The position numbers were made by a program, and so were the translations under genes. Source: Saccharothrix violaceirubra (GTDB taxonomy: Bacteria > Actinomycetota > Actinomycetes > Mycobacteriales > Pseudonocardiaceae). Taken from it: 64,000 nucleotides of DNA. The notes beneath the pieces were generated by a model, which was given only the letters and a program-made list of their open reading frames with translations, ran no database searches and was not told the DNA's origin. Below, piece by piece: positions 1 to 8,595 of this stretch (position 1 is its first letter; each line of letters begins with the position of its first letter). The stretch lies in NCBI RefSeq assembly GCF_014203755.1, contig NZ_JACHJS010000001.1:992001-1056000 (forward strand), written 5' to 3'.

Positions 1-2
1 TC

Positions 3-797
3 GGGCCCGTGGTGATCGTGCCGCTGGCCGCCGGCGACCGGCAGCTCGGCGTGCTCATGGTGGCCCGCGCCCGCGACCGGGCCGGGTTCGGCTCGTCGGA
101 CGTGATGCTGGTCGAGGCGTTCGCCCGGCAGGCGGCGTTGATCCTGGAGTTCACGCGGGCGTCCGGTGTCGGGCGGCGGCTGGCCGTGCTGGAGGACCGC
201 GACCGGATCGCGCGGGACCTGCACGACCTCGTGGTGCAGCGGCTGTTCGGGCTGGGCCTGGGCTTGCAGAGCCTCAACGGGCTGGTGGAGCAGCCGCTGG
301 TGGCCGACCGGCTGGCCGAGTTCGTGGCCGAGGTCGACCAGACGATCCGCGAGATCCGGCAGACGATCTTCTCGTTGCAGGAGCCGCCGGACGGGCCGAA
401 CAGCCTGCGCGGTCAGCTCGTGCGCGCGGTCCAGGACGCCAGCCGGCTGCTCGGGTACGAGCCGACGCTGGCGATCGAGGGGCCGGTCGACTCGGTGGTG
501 CCCGACCACGTCCGGCCCGATCTGCTGGCGACCCTGCGCGAGGCGTTGGCCAACGCGGCGCGGCACGCGTCGGCGCGGATGGTCGAGGTGGCCATGCGGG
601 TCGACCGGGACGCGACCGAGGCGACGTTGATCGTGCGGGACGATGGTGCCGGGCTGCCCGAGGGCGGGCCCCGGCACACGGGCGGGTTGGCGAACATGAC
701 CGCGCGGGCACGGCGGTGGAACGGCACGTGCGTGGTCGACTCGGCGGAGGGCCACGGGGTGACCGTCACGTGGTCCGTCCCGCTGGCGTCGGTGTGA
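3..797 (+). CDS. NarL-type sensor histidine kinase, 5' end outside window
   Basis: The reading frame is open from the left edge, so the N-terminus is missing. The visible part begins with the end of a GAF-like sensory domain (about 50 residues). It continues with a HisKA_3 helix containing DRIARDLHDLVVQR, whose His is the predicted phospho-acceptor. It ends with a HATPase_c domain showing the ATP-lid motif DDGAGL and the later glycine box TGGLANM. Such kinases autophosphorylate on His and pass phosphate to a LuxR/NarL response regulator. The next gene, 33 bases downstream on the same strand, is exactly that type, so the two form a two-component pair. The signal is unknown, because the sensory part lies mostly outside the window. 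Confidence 0.9.
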   Translation, partial: GPVVIVPLAAGDRQLGVLMVARARDRAGFGSSDVMLVEAFARQAALILEFTRASGVGRRLAVLEDRDRIARDLHDLVVQRLFGLGLGLQSLNGLVEQPLVADRLAEFVAEVDQTIREIRQTIFSLQEPPDGPNSLRGQLVRAVQDASRLLGYEPTLAIEGPVDSVVPDHVRPDLLATLREALANAARHASARMVEVAMRVDRDATEATLIVRDDGAGLPEGGPRHTGGLANMTARARRWNGTCVVDSAEGHGVTVTWSVPLASV

Positions 798-829
798 CCG
801 CGCGGTCGGGTGTCACGGAAGGGAGAGGG

Positions 830-1480
830 ATGTCCATCTCGGTACTGCTGGTCGACGACCACGAGATCGTCCGGCGGGGGTTGCAGCAACTGCTGGCGGT
901 CGAGGCGGACATCACCGTGGTCGGCGAGGCGGACACGGCCGCGTCCGCGGTGACCGCCGCCGCCGAGCACCGGCCCGACGTGGCGGTGATCGACGTCCGC
1001 CTGCCCGACGGCGACGGGGTGACCGTGTGCCGGGAGATCCGGTCCGTGGTGGACCCGCCGCCCGCCTGCCTGATGCTGACCTCGTACTCGGACGACGAGG
1101 CGCTGTTCGGCGCGATCATGGCCGGTGCCGCCGGGTACATGCTCAAGCAGGTGTCCGGCAACGACCTGGTCTCCGCGATCCGGACCCTGGCCGCCGGCGG
1201 GTCGCTGCTGCACTCGGGGGTGACGGCCACCGTGTTGCAGCGGTTGCGGGGCGGGCCGGTCGAGGACCCCCGGTACGCCGCGCTGAGCCCGCAGGAGCGG
1301 CGGATCCTCGACCTCATCGCGGAGGGGTTGACCAACCGGCAGATCGCGCACCGGCTCTACCTCGCGGAGAAGACCGTGAAGAACTACGTGTCGTCCCTGC
1401 TGCACAAGCTGGGGTTTGACCGGCGGACCGAGGCCGGGGTGTACGCGGCCAAGCGCCGCCAGCGCGGCGCCGGCCTCTGA
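830..1480 (+). CDS. LuxR/NarL-family response regulator
   Basis: This is a 216-residue two-domain regulator. The receiver domain has the acidic pair VDD near residues 9-10, the phospho-acceptor Asp in VIDVRLPD near residue 55, and the conserved Lys in YMLKQV. The C-terminal LuxR-type helix-turn-helix reads LSPQERRILDLIAEGLTNRQ and KTVKNYVSSLLHKLG. I chose the ATG at 830 because GGGAGAGGG lies just upstream and the receiver domain starts immediately; longer readings run back into the kinase gene. It is the expected partner of the preceding kinase. The stop codon is followed after 3 bases by a 22-base repeat array, and the next gene is convergent. Confidence 0.93.
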   Translation: MSISVLLVDDHEIVRRGLQQLLAVEADITVVGEADTAASAVTAAAEHRPDVAVIDVRLPDGDGVTVCREIRSVVDPPPACLMLTSYSDDEALFGAIMAGAAGYMLKQVSGNDLVSAIRTLAAGGSLLHSGVTATVLQRLRGGPVEDPRYAALSPQERRILDLIAEGLTNRQIAHRLYLAEKTVKNYVSSLLHKLGFDRRTEAGVYAAKRRQRGAGL

Positions 1481-1483
1481 CCC

Positions 1484-1549
1484 CGCGAGTCATACGTTCG
1501 GACACCGCGAAATGTGCACTCGGACACCGCGAACTGTGCGTTCAGGCAC
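1484..1549. repeat. 22-base repeat array, site A (3 units)
   Basis: Three head-to-tail 22-base units lie at 1484-1505, 1506-1527 and 1528-1549. Each begins CGCGA and ends in GGACAC or AGGCAC. The first unit starts 3 bases after the TGA of the response regulator. The third unit contains the TCA at 1542-1544 that is the TGA stop of the convergent hydrolase gene. The same unit occurs at seven other places in this window. Confidence 0.9.
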
Positions 1550-2969
1550 CCCCGATCGGGGTGCCGGGGCACGTGGTGTCGCGCGTGGGCAGCGTGCCGT
1601 CCACCAGGAAGTCCTCCACGGCGTCGTTGACGCACGCGTTGTCGTAGCCGTAGACGGTGTGGTCGCCGTCGTCGACGGTGAGCATGCGTGAACCCGCGAA
1701 CCGGGCGTGCGTCCTGCGGGCGCCCTCGACCGGCGTGGCGGGGTCGCGTTCGGTCTGCACGAAGAGCACCGGCGGGACGCCCTGGCCCGTGGGCGTCTTC
1801 AAGGTGAGGCTGGGCCGGTCCCAGAAGGCGCACGGTGCCAACGGCTGGTAGTAGCCGTTCAACGGGTACCGCCCGCCCAGCCGCGCCGACTCCTCGGCCA
1901 GGAAGTCCGGCCCGCCGCGGAACGGGGTGTCGTTGCACATGATCATGTACGCCGTCGCCCGCGACGCGTCCGGGCTGCCCGGGTCGAACGCGGCGAACTC
2001 GCCCGCCAGGACCGCGGCGGCCTGCGGGAACGCCTCCTTGTGCCGGGTGGCCGCGGTCAGCGCGCGGTCCAGGGACATGGCCGTGAACAGGGTGCCGTCG
2101 GGCAGCTCCACCGGATCGGCGGCCAGGCTCGCGCGGGTGGTCTCGTAACGGCCGCGGACCTGCTCCGGGGTCGTGCCCAGGTGGTACGTGGCGTCGTTGC
2201 GCGCGATCCACGGCAGCAGGTCGGCGCGGAACCGGCGTTCGGTCGCGCGCGGGATCTCGGCGAAACCGCCCTGGAACGTGCCGGTGACGTCGAACGTCGA
2301 GTCGAGCACGAACCTGCCCACGCTGCGCGGGAAGTAGGCCGTGTAGTACGCGCCCAGCCACGTGCCGCCGGAGTAGCCCAGCCAGTCGACCTTGTCGACC
2401 TTCATCAAGCGGCGCAACAGGTCCAGGTCTTTCACAGTCTGCTCGGTGGTGATGTACCGACCCGCCTCGCCCGATCGTTGTCGGCACAGTCGGGCGTGGT
2501 CGCGGGCCTTGTCGTGCACGGCCCGGATGCCCCGCGGCGAGCGGTCGCGCGGGTCGGGGTGGTCGGCGAAGTCGTGGCCACCGCAGGAGATCCCGTGCGC
2601 GGGACTCGTGCCGCGCACGTCGATCCCCACGATCTCCAGGTTGTCGACGAGTCGGGCGCGGTGGGTCAGCTCCAACGGCAGTTCCCGGCCGAGGTCGCCC
2701 GGACCTCCCGGGTTGGTGAACAGCACGCCCTTGCCCGGCCCCTTGGGCTTGAGGCGGCTGACGGAGATCGTGAACCGCTTGCCGTCGTCCGGCCGGTTCC
2801 AGTCGCGTGGCACGTCGAACGTGGCGCACTCGAGGGCGCCGGGGTCCGGGATGTCGGTGCACGGCGCCCACACGAGCTGCTGGATGCCGAAACCCGCCGC
2901 GTGGGCGGGTGCGGGCAGGAATGCCGCGACCAAGGCGGCGGTCGACAGGACTGTGATCGTCTTACGCAA
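1542..2969 (-). CDS. Secreted S33-type alpha/beta hydrolase (tripeptidyl-aminopeptidase-like), copy 1
   Basis: 475 residues. A TTG start at 2969 is chosen because it gives an immediate signal peptide (LRKTITVLST, a hydrophobic core, then AHAA) and has GAGGGG upstream on the minus strand. The mature protein opens with the conserved WAPCTDIP block. The nucleophile elbow is GYSGGTW (Ser near 200). The acid is likely the Asp of ERDPATP and the base the His of DGDHTVYG, in a C-terminal TAP-like segment. Family members cleave N-terminal peptides or small esters and amides outside the cell. The gene is the last of three tandem paralogues read leftward. Substrate unknown. Confidence 0.87.
   Translation of the reverse strand: MRKTITVLSTAALVAAFLPAPAHAAGFGIQQLVWAPCTDIPDPGALECATFDVPRDWNRPDDGKRFTISVSRLKPKGPGKGVLFTNPGGPGDLGRELPLELTHRARLVDNLEIVGIDVRGTSPAHGISCGGHDFADHPDPRDRSPRGIRAVHDKARDHARLCRQRSGEAGRYITTEQTVKDLDLLRRLMKVDKVDWLGYSGGTWLGAYYTAYFPRSVGRFVLDSTFDVTGTFQGGFAEIPRATERRFRADLLPWIARNDATYHLGTTPEQVRGRYETTRASLAADPVELPDGTLFTAMSLDRALTAATRHKEAFPQAAAVLAGEFAAFDPGSPDASRATAYMIMCNDTPFRGGPDFLAEESARLGGRYPLNGYYQPLAPCAFWDRPSLTLKTPTGQGVPPVLFVQTERDPATPVEGARRTHARFAGSRMLTVDDGDHTVYGYDNACVNDAVEDFLVDGTLPTRDTTCPGTPIGGA
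1545..1565. terminator. Short hairpin at the 3' end of the minus-strand hydrolase
   Basis: GGCACCCC (1545-1552) and GGGGTGCC (1558-1565) form a perfect 8-bp stem around a 5-base loop. It lies over the last codons of the minus-strand gene, next to repeat site A and between two convergent genes. There is no T-tract, so a role as a bidirectional terminator is only inferred. Confidence 0.4.
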
Positions 2970-2992
2970 CGGAGGTCCCCTCAAAGGTCGGT

Positions 2993-3022
2993 GCGCACAC
3001 CTCACTCCTGTGAGGTGTGCGC
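2993..3022. promoter_or_regulatory. Perfect 12-bp hairpin upstream of hydrolase copy 1
   Basis: GCGCACACCTCA (2993-3004) and TGAGGTGTGCGC (3011-3022) form a perfect 12-bp stem with a 6-base loop. It lies 24 bases upstream of the TTG start of copy 1 and about 70 bases after the stop of copy 2. It could be a terminator for copy 2, an operator dyad, or a leader hairpin for copy 1. Confidence 0.5.
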
Positions 3023-3056
3023 GGACATCCGACCGGAGGTTGATCCGGACGTACGA

Positions 3057-3089
3057 CCGGCCCGCGCCCCGGGCGGGGACGCGGGCCGG
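3057..3089 (-). terminator. Hairpin after hydrolase copy 2
   Basis: CCGGCCCGCG (3057-3066) pairs with CGCGGGCCGG (3080-3089), a 10-bp all-GC stem. It begins only 5 bases after the stop codon of the minus-strand gene ending at 3095. There is no U-tract, as is usual in actinobacteria. Likely a terminator or 3'-end stabiliser. Confidence 0.5.
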
Positions 3090-3094
3090 ACCGA

Positions 3095-4639
3095 CTACAG
3101 CGGGAAGAAGATCGGCCGCCGTACGGTGTCGTCCGCCTTGGCCTGCGGGGCCGTCGGGTCGGGCAGCGGCACGCCGGCGCACGTCAGGTCCTTGTCCGGG
3201 ACCTTGGCGTCGACGAGGAACGCCTCCACGATGTCGTCCACGCACTTGTTGCCGAACGCGTAGATGCCGTGGTCGCCCTCGTCGGTCACGGTCAGCAGCC
3301 GCGAGCCGGCGAACTTTTCGTGCGACCGGCGGGCACCCTCGACCGGGGTGGCCGGGTCGCGTTCCGACTGCACCATCAGGATCGGCGGGACGCCCTTGCC
3401 CGTGGGCTTCTTGAGCTGCAACGCCGGCCGCTCCCAGAACGCGCACGCCGCGTCGATCTGGTAGTAGCCGATCAGCGGGTACTGCGCGCCCAGGCGTTCG
3501 GCCTTCTCCGCCAGGTACTTGCGACCGCCGAGGTAGCGGGTGTCGTTGCACGCTATGGCGTAGAACGTCGCGCTGGACGCGTCGCGGTACTGCGTCAGGC
3601 CGAGCGCGGCGTTCGCCGTGGTGGCGGGCACCGCGCCGGACGCGACCGCGGCGAGGAACTCCGCGCCGATCTGGAAGTAGTTCTTCGAGTACTGCACCTG
3701 GACCAGGAGGCTGTCGAGGTGGACGGCCTTCAGGTGCGAGCCGTCCGGCAGCGGGATCGGGTTGGCGGTGAGCGCCGCACGGGCCTTCTCGTACTGCTGC
3801 CGCACGGCCTCGGCCGTGGTGCCGAGGTGGAACACGTTGTCGTACTTGGCCACCCACGGCAGGAAGTCGGTGCGGAAGCGGCGCTCGAAGCCCCGGCCGA
3901 ACTCGTCGAACACGTCCTGGAACGTGGTCGTGAACTCGGCGTTGGAGTCGAGCACGAACTTGTCGACGCGCTCGGGGAAGTACGTCGCGTAGTACGCGCC
4001 CATCCACGTGCCGCCGGAGTAGCCGACCCAGCTGATCTTGTCCCGCTTGAGCAGGCGGCGCAGCAGGTCGAGGTCCTTGACCGTCTGCTCGGTGTTGACG
4101 TACTTGCCGAAGTCGCCGGACAGCGTCTGGCACGTGGTGGCCTGGAACTCGGCGGCGTCGTAGAACAGCTTGACGTTGCGCGGGCTGCGGTCGCGCGGGT
4201 CGACCAGGTTCGACGAGTCGAAGTCGCCGCACGTGACGTTCGTGCTCGCGCCCGTGCCGCGCACGTCGATGCCGATCACCTCGGCGTTGTCGACGAGCTT
4301 GGTGCGGGACGCGAACGCCAGCGCGAACTCCCGGCCCGGCGCACCGGGGCCGCCGGGGTTGGTCAGCACGCTGGACTTGGTCGGGCCCTTGGGCTTGAGG
4401 CGGCTGATCGCGATCGTGATCTTGTTGCCGTCGTTCGGCCGGTTCCAGTCACGCGGTGCGCCGAAAGTGGCACACTCGAGCAGCGGAGGCGCGTTCGGGA
4501 TGTCGGTACACGGCCCCCAGGCGAGCTTCTGGTCGTCGAACTGCTTCGCCGCCTTCACCGCTTCGGGTGCGGCGTCGGCGACCGCCGGCACGCTCGCGAC
4601 GAGCGCGAGCGCGGAGACGGCCACCACCAGTTTTCTCAT
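3095..4639 (-). CDS. Secreted S33-type alpha/beta hydrolase, copy 2
   Basis: 514 residues, the longest of the three tandem paralogues. It starts MRKLVVAVSALALVASV and ends its signal peptide near ADAA. The mature N-terminus carries WGPCTDIP. The nucleophile elbow is GYSGGTWMG (Ser near 210), the acid is in SERDPATPVEG and the His in DEGDHGIYA. About 35 extra C-terminal residues (from GVPLPD to the end) are absent from copy 1. Long blocks such as TEQTVKDLDLLRRL are shared with both neighbours, so the array arose by duplication. The gap to copy 3 is 133 bases. Confidence 0.88.
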   Translation of the reverse strand: MRKLVVAVSALALVASVPAVADAAPEAVKAAKQFDDQKLAWGPCTDIPNAPPLLECATFGAPRDWNRPNDGNKITIAISRLKPKGPTKSSVLTNPGGPGAPGREFALAFASRTKLVDNAEVIGIDVRGTGASTNVTCGDFDSSNLVDPRDRSPRNVKLFYDAAEFQATTCQTLSGDFGKYVNTEQTVKDLDLLRRLLKRDKISWVGYSGGTWMGAYYATYFPERVDKFVLDSNAEFTTTFQDVFDEFGRGFERRFRTDFLPWVAKYDNVFHLGTTAEAVRQQYEKARAALTANPIPLPDGSHLKAVHLDSLLVQVQYSKNYFQIGAEFLAAVASGAVPATTANAALGLTQYRDASSATFYAIACNDTRYLGGRKYLAEKAERLGAQYPLIGYYQIDAACAFWERPALQLKKPTGKGVPPILMVQSERDPATPVEGARRSHEKFAGSRLLTVTDEGDHGIYAFGNKCVDDIVEAFLVDAKVPDKDLTCAGVPLPDPTAPQAKADDTVRRPIFFPL

Positions 4640-4772
4640 CCGTGGAACTCCCCTCGGTTGTGGACCGCCTCACCCCATCTGTCCGGCCCGTGGCTCCACA
4701 ACCACCGGAAGAACCACCTTGCGATCCACCAAAGTGTTAGGCCGGACACCGATTCCGCTGTGCCGAATGGCT

Positions 4773-6260
4773 TCATCGCCTTGCTACCAAGGGAATCCCG
4801 GCTGTCGTCCCCGGTGTCGGCAGCGGAGTCGCCGCGCACGTCAGGTCGCGGTCGGGAGTCACGCCGTCCACGACGAACGATTCCACGATGTCGTCCACGC
4901 AACGATTCCCGCTCCCGTAGACACCGTGGTCCCCGTCGTCCACGACGGTCACCAGGCGTGATCCGGCGAGGCTCGCGTGCGCGCGGCGTGCGCCCTCGAT
5001 CGGCGTGGCCGGATCGCGTTCCGACTGGACCAGGAGGATCGGCGGGGCGCCCTTGCCCGTCGGCTTGCGCAGCTTGAGCGGCGTGCGGTGCCAGAACGCG
5101 CACGGCGCGCTGATCTGGTGGTAGCCGACGAACGGGTACTTCCGGCCGCGTTCCTCGGCGCGGGCGGCGAGTTCGGCCCGGCCGCCGACGTACCTCGTGT
5201 CGTTGCAGATGATCGAGTAGAACAGCGCGTTCCCGGCGTCCGCGTACCGGGCGAACGCCGTCACGCCGGGTACTGCCGCACCCTGCCCTTCGACGGCGGC
5301 GACGACCCGCGCGAGCAGTTCCGTGCCTTGGGGGAACAGGGACTTGCCGTAGAGGATCCGGGCCACCAGGCCGTCGAGTTCCACGATCGTGAGCGGGCCG
5401 CCGGTCGCGAGCCGGGCGCGGACCGACTCGTACCGGGCGCGGACGGCCTCGGGCGTGGCGCCCAGGTGGTAGACGGAGTCGTACTTCGCCACCCACGGCA
5501 GGTAGTCCGTGACGAGTCGGCGTTCGAAGGCCATGGCCAGTTCGCCGAACGTGTCCTGCCAGGTCCTGGAGAAGTCGACGTTGGCGTCGAGCACGAACCT
5601 GCCGACGTGTCCGGGGAAGTACGCGGAGTAGTGCGCGCCCAGCCACGAGCCGCCCGAGCCGCCCAACCAGTCGATCCGGTCCCGGCCGAGCAGGCGGCGC
5701 AGCAGGTCGAGGTCCTTGACCGTCTGTTCGGTGTCGACGTACTTGCCGAAGTCGCCGGACAGCGTCTGGCACGTCTTGGCCTGGAACTCGGCCGCGTCGT
5801 AGATCAGGTCGACGTTGCGCGGGCTCCGGTCGCGCGGGTCGACGGGGAAGTCCGGGAACACGAACCCGCCGCACGTGACGTTCGTGCTCGCGCCCGTGCC
5901 GCGCACGTCGATGCCGACGATCTCGACGTTGTCGGCGAGTTTCGCCCGCGTGGCAAGGAAGAGCGGCATCGTCCGGCCCGGCTCACCGGGACCGCCGGGG
6001 TTGGTCAGCAGCGACCTGGCGTGCCGCGTGGGCGACTTGAGGCGGCTGATCGCGATCGTGATCCTGTTGCCGTCGTGCGGTCGGTTCCAGTCGCGCGGCG
6101 CGGAGAAAGCGGAACACTCCAACGGTTCCGAGTCCGGGATGTCGGTGCACGGTCCCCACGCGAGCACCTGGTCGCCGAACGGGTCTGGTGCGGCCTGGCC
6201 CGCGGCGGGTAGCGTCACGGCGAGCGTGGCCGTGATCACGACGGGTAACAGTCTTCTCAT
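4773..6260 (-). CDS. Secreted S33-type alpha/beta hydrolase, copy 3
   Basis: 495 residues from the ATG at 6260, which is followed by MRRLLPVVITATLAVTLPAA, a clear signal peptide; upstream in-frame codons lack one. The mature protein has WGPCTDIPDSEPLEC. The nucleophile elbow is altered relative to copies 1 and 2: GGSGGSW instead of GYSGGTW, but still G-x-S-x-G. Acid and base motifs are SERDPATPIEG and DDGDHGVYG. It is the first gene of the tandem array. The next gene upstream is divergent, so 6261-6399 should hold promoters for both directions; I see no clear boxes. Confidence 0.87.
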   Translation of the reverse strand: MRRLLPVVITATLAVTLPAAGQAAPDPFGDQVLAWGPCTDIPDSEPLECSAFSAPRDWNRPHDGNRITIAISRLKSPTRHARSLLTNPGGPGEPGRTMPLFLATRAKLADNVEIVGIDVRGTGASTNVTCGGFVFPDFPVDPRDRSPRNVDLIYDAAEFQAKTCQTLSGDFGKYVDTEQTVKDLDLLRRLLGRDRIDWLGGSGGSWLGAHYSAYFPGHVGRFVLDANVDFSRTWQDTFGELAMAFERRLVTDYLPWVAKYDSVYHLGATPEAVRARYESVRARLATGGPLTIVELDGLVARILYGKSLFPQGTELLARVVAAVEGQGAAVPGVTAFARYADAGNALFYSIICNDTRYVGGRAELAARAEERGRKYPFVGYHQISAPCAFWHRTPLKLRKPTGKGAPPILLVQSERDPATPIEGARRAHASLAGSRLVTVVDDGDHGVYGSGNRCVDDIVESFVVDGVTPDRDLTCAATPLPTPGTTAGIPLVARR

Positions 6261-6399
6261 GGTTCCCCCTTTGAAGACGCGAGGGGTGTAGCACATCGTC
6301 CGGGTGCGGGGCGCCACAACCGACGAGAGTCGTCGACCTGTGTCTACGAAAGAGTTCGTCCGGTCGGCCCTGCGGAGAAGTAAGGTCGACGGGGTGGGG

Positions 6400-7398
6400 A
6401 TGTTCCGGAGGAAGCGGCCTGCTGCGGTCGCCCGCGAGGTGGTGCGCGACCACACCTACGACGACGCGATCCTGGACATCGCGGCCGAGGAGATGGACGC
6501 GGGCCACCTGAGAGCGGCGACGACCGTGCTGGCCGAGTGCCGCGCCGAACCCGAGGTGCGCGCGCTGCGGGTCGAGGTGCTGGGGGAGCACGCCATCGGC
6601 CACGCGGACGAACTGCTGGAACTCGCGAAGACCAACACCGACCCCGACCTGTGGCTGCTGGCCGGCACGGCGTTCATCCGCGAGGCCTGGGCCATCCGGG
6701 GCGCCGGACGGGCGGACTCGGTGGGCAAGGACCGGTTCAAGGTCTTCTTCGCCACGTTGCGCAAGGCGGTCGGCCCGCTGCACGAGGCCGCGAAGCTGCT
6801 GCCCGAGGACGCCGTGCCGTGGGCCCAGCTCCAGACCGCCGGCCTGGGCCTGCAGGTCGACCGCGAGCAGAAGGACGAGGTGTGGCGGGAGATCGTGCGC
6901 CGCTGCGCCACCCTCTACCCGGCGCACTGGACCCGGTTGCAGATCCTGGCCGCCAAGTGGGGCGGCTCGGCCGAGGAGATGATGGCGTTCGCCCAGGGCA
7001 GCGCCGACCACGCGCCGCCCGGCGACCCGGTCGTCGCGATGCTGCCGCTGGCCCACTTCGAGATCTTCCTCGAGCAGTTCGAGGAGGCCGTCCAGGCACG
7101 CAGCGCGTTGAAGATCGCGACGTTGAAGATGCGGTACTTCAGCCGGGTGCGCGACGAGATCGCCCAGGCCGCCGACAAGTGGACCCGCACGCCCGGCGGC
7201 CCGCACCCGCGCGGGTTGCAGGCGCACAACCTGTTCGCGGCGGCGTTCGCGCTGGCCGACGACGCGCCCCGGGCCCGGCGGCACCTGCTGGGCATGCGCG
7301 ACCACGTGCACGACGTGCCCTGGTCGTACGTCGCCTACCTGGCGGACGACCTGGAGAAGGAGTATTCGGAACTGGCGAACAAGTACCTCGACGCCTGA
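6400..7398 (+). CDS. Unrecognised helical, TPR-like protein
   Basis: 332 residues if it starts at the ATG at 6400 (MFRRKRPAAVAREV), which has GGTGGGG upstream; a longer reading from 6304 looks non-coding. There is no signal peptide or membrane segment. The sequence is almost entirely helical, with repeated Ala/Leu/Glu-rich blocks (for example GHLRAATTVLAECRAEPEV and QARSALKIATLKM) that suggest tetratricopeptide-like hairpins and so a protein-binding scaffold. It stands alone between a divergent hydrolase and the secreted SGNH-fold gene. I do not recognise the family and assign no function. Confidence 0.75.
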   Translation: MFRRKRPAAVAREVVRDHTYDDAILDIAAEEMDAGHLRAATTVLAECRAEPEVRALRVEVLGEHAIGHADELLELAKTNTDPDLWLLAGTAFIREAWAIRGAGRADSVGKDRFKVFFATLRKAVGPLHEAAKLLPEDAVPWAQLQTAGLGLQVDREQKDEVWREIVRRCATLYPAHWTRLQILAAKWGGSAEEMMAFAQGSADHAPPGDPVVAMLPLAHFEIFLEQFEEAVQARSALKIATLKMRYFSRVRDEIAQAADKWTRTPGGPHPRGLQAHNLFAAAFALADDAPRARRHLLGMRDHVHDVPWSYVAYLADDLEKEYSELANKYLDA

Positions 7399-7505
7399 GT
7401 CCGATCGGGGTAAGTCTCTAGGTCGTACAGCGCACTCCAGGTTGGGCCAATAGCGTCATCGGGCCGGTCGCGTACGCGGCCATTCCCCGAAAGGACCGAT
7501 GACGC

Positions 7506-8447
7506 ATGTTCAGAACCGCGCTCGCCCTCGCCGCCGTCGCCACGTTCGCCACCGCGCCGACCGCCGGGGCGTCCGCCGCCCTCGAGTGGGTCGCGCTGGG
7601 CGACTCGTTCGCCGCCGGGGTCATCTCGTCGGCCGGGCCCGTGCTGGTCCGCGACGGGTGCGAGCGGACCAGGGGTGCCTACCCGCGGGTGCTGTCCGCC
7701 CGGCTCGGGTTCCTCTGGCGACTGGTCGACGTGAGCTGCGGGGGCGCGACCGTGGCCAACATGGTGGACGAGCCGCAGTACCCGACCGGCCGGCACCTGC
7801 CGTGGCTGGGCGTCGTGGACCCCGCGTACCCGTTCCCGCCGGTGTGGCCGCAGGTCCACGCGGTGAGCGCGGCGACCGACCTGGTGACCGTGTCCGGTGG
7901 CGCGGAGACGGTCGGGTTCCCGGAGCTGCTGTCGGCGTGCGAGAGCCTGGGGTCCGGGCACGACGGCGACGAGAGTCCGTGCCGCGACCTGTTCACGTCC
8001 GGTGCCGACGGGGTGCCCACGGTCGCGGAGCGGCTCGCGTACACCGGTGTGGCTGTGGACTACCTGCTGGACGTCGTGCGGGCACGGGCGCCGCTGGCGG
8101 CGTCGATCGTGGTGGGGTACCCGTCGATCATCCCGGTGGACACGGGGACGTGCCTGCGTGTCGGGGGTGAGTCGTACTTCGAGTTCGGGCACACCACCTA
8201 CGCGGACCTGGACTGGTTGCGCACGGGTGTGTTGGAGCCGTTGAATGCCTTGCTCGCCGCCAAGGCCGCTGCGCACGGGGCGTTGTTCGTGGATCTGGAC
8301 CTGGTCACGCGGGGGCACGACGTGTGCGCGTCCGAGCAGTGGGTCGAGGGGTTCGTGAGTCGGACCGGGGACTGGGCGTTCGTGCGGCCCAACCTGGCCG
8401 GCCACGCGGCCGCCGCCGACGCCATCCTGACCGGCGGCTCCCTCTGA
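7506..8447 (+). CDS. Secreted SGNH/GDSL-fold protein with atypical active site
   Basis: 313 residues with a signal peptide (MFRTALALAAVATFATAPTAGA). Block I is normal: ALGDSFAAG near residue 33 carries the nucleophile Ser. The block II Gly is plausible in SCGGATVAN. In block III, where the family has GGND, this protein reads SGGAETVGF, so the oxyanion Asn is replaced. In block V, where the family has HPN..GH, it reads RPNLAGH, so the usual catalytic His position is Arg. The fold is recognisable but lipase or esterase activity is doubtful. Several Cys residues suggest disulfides. GAAAGGA upstream supports the ATG at 7506. Confidence 0.82.
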   Translation: MFRTALALAAVATFATAPTAGASAALEWVALGDSFAAGVISSAGPVLVRDGCERTRGAYPRVLSARLGFLWRLVDVSCGGATVANMVDEPQYPTGRHLPWLGVVDPAYPFPPVWPQVHAVSAATDLVTVSGGAETVGFPELLSACESLGSGHDGDESPCRDLFTSGADGVPTVAERLAYTGVAVDYLLDVVRARAPLAASIVVGYPSIIPVDTGTCLRVGGESYFEFGHTTYADLDWLRTGVLEPLNALLAAKAAAHGALFVDLDLVTRGHDVCASEQWVEGFVSRTGDWAFVRPNLAGHAAAADAILTGGSL

Positions 8448-8450
8448 CCT

Positions 8451-8557
8451 CGCGAGTCCTCCACTCAGGCACCCCGAAATACGCACGCGGACAGTCCGGC
8501 GGGGACTCGTGGGGTGCCTGAACGCACAACTCGCGGTGTCTGAGTGCATAACTCGCG
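8451..8557. repeat. 22-base repeat array, site B (inverted pair of arrays)
   Basis: Two units in forward orientation (8451-8472, 8473-8494) are followed by two in reverse orientation (8514-8535, 8536-8557). This is the only site in the window with both orientations, so the array as a whole can fold back on itself. The first unit again starts 3 bases after a TGA, that of the SGNH-fold gene (8445-8447). Confidence 0.88.
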
Positions 8558-8595
8558 GGCTTGACGAGAAAAGTTGTCGGGGTGAGGGTGGCGGC

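Noticed and set aside
1542..4232. One 896-residue frame spanning two hydrolase genes on the minus strand
   Set aside because: Its first half is an out-of-frame reading of hydrolase copy 2. The real protein starts at the TTG at 2969, where a signal peptide begins.
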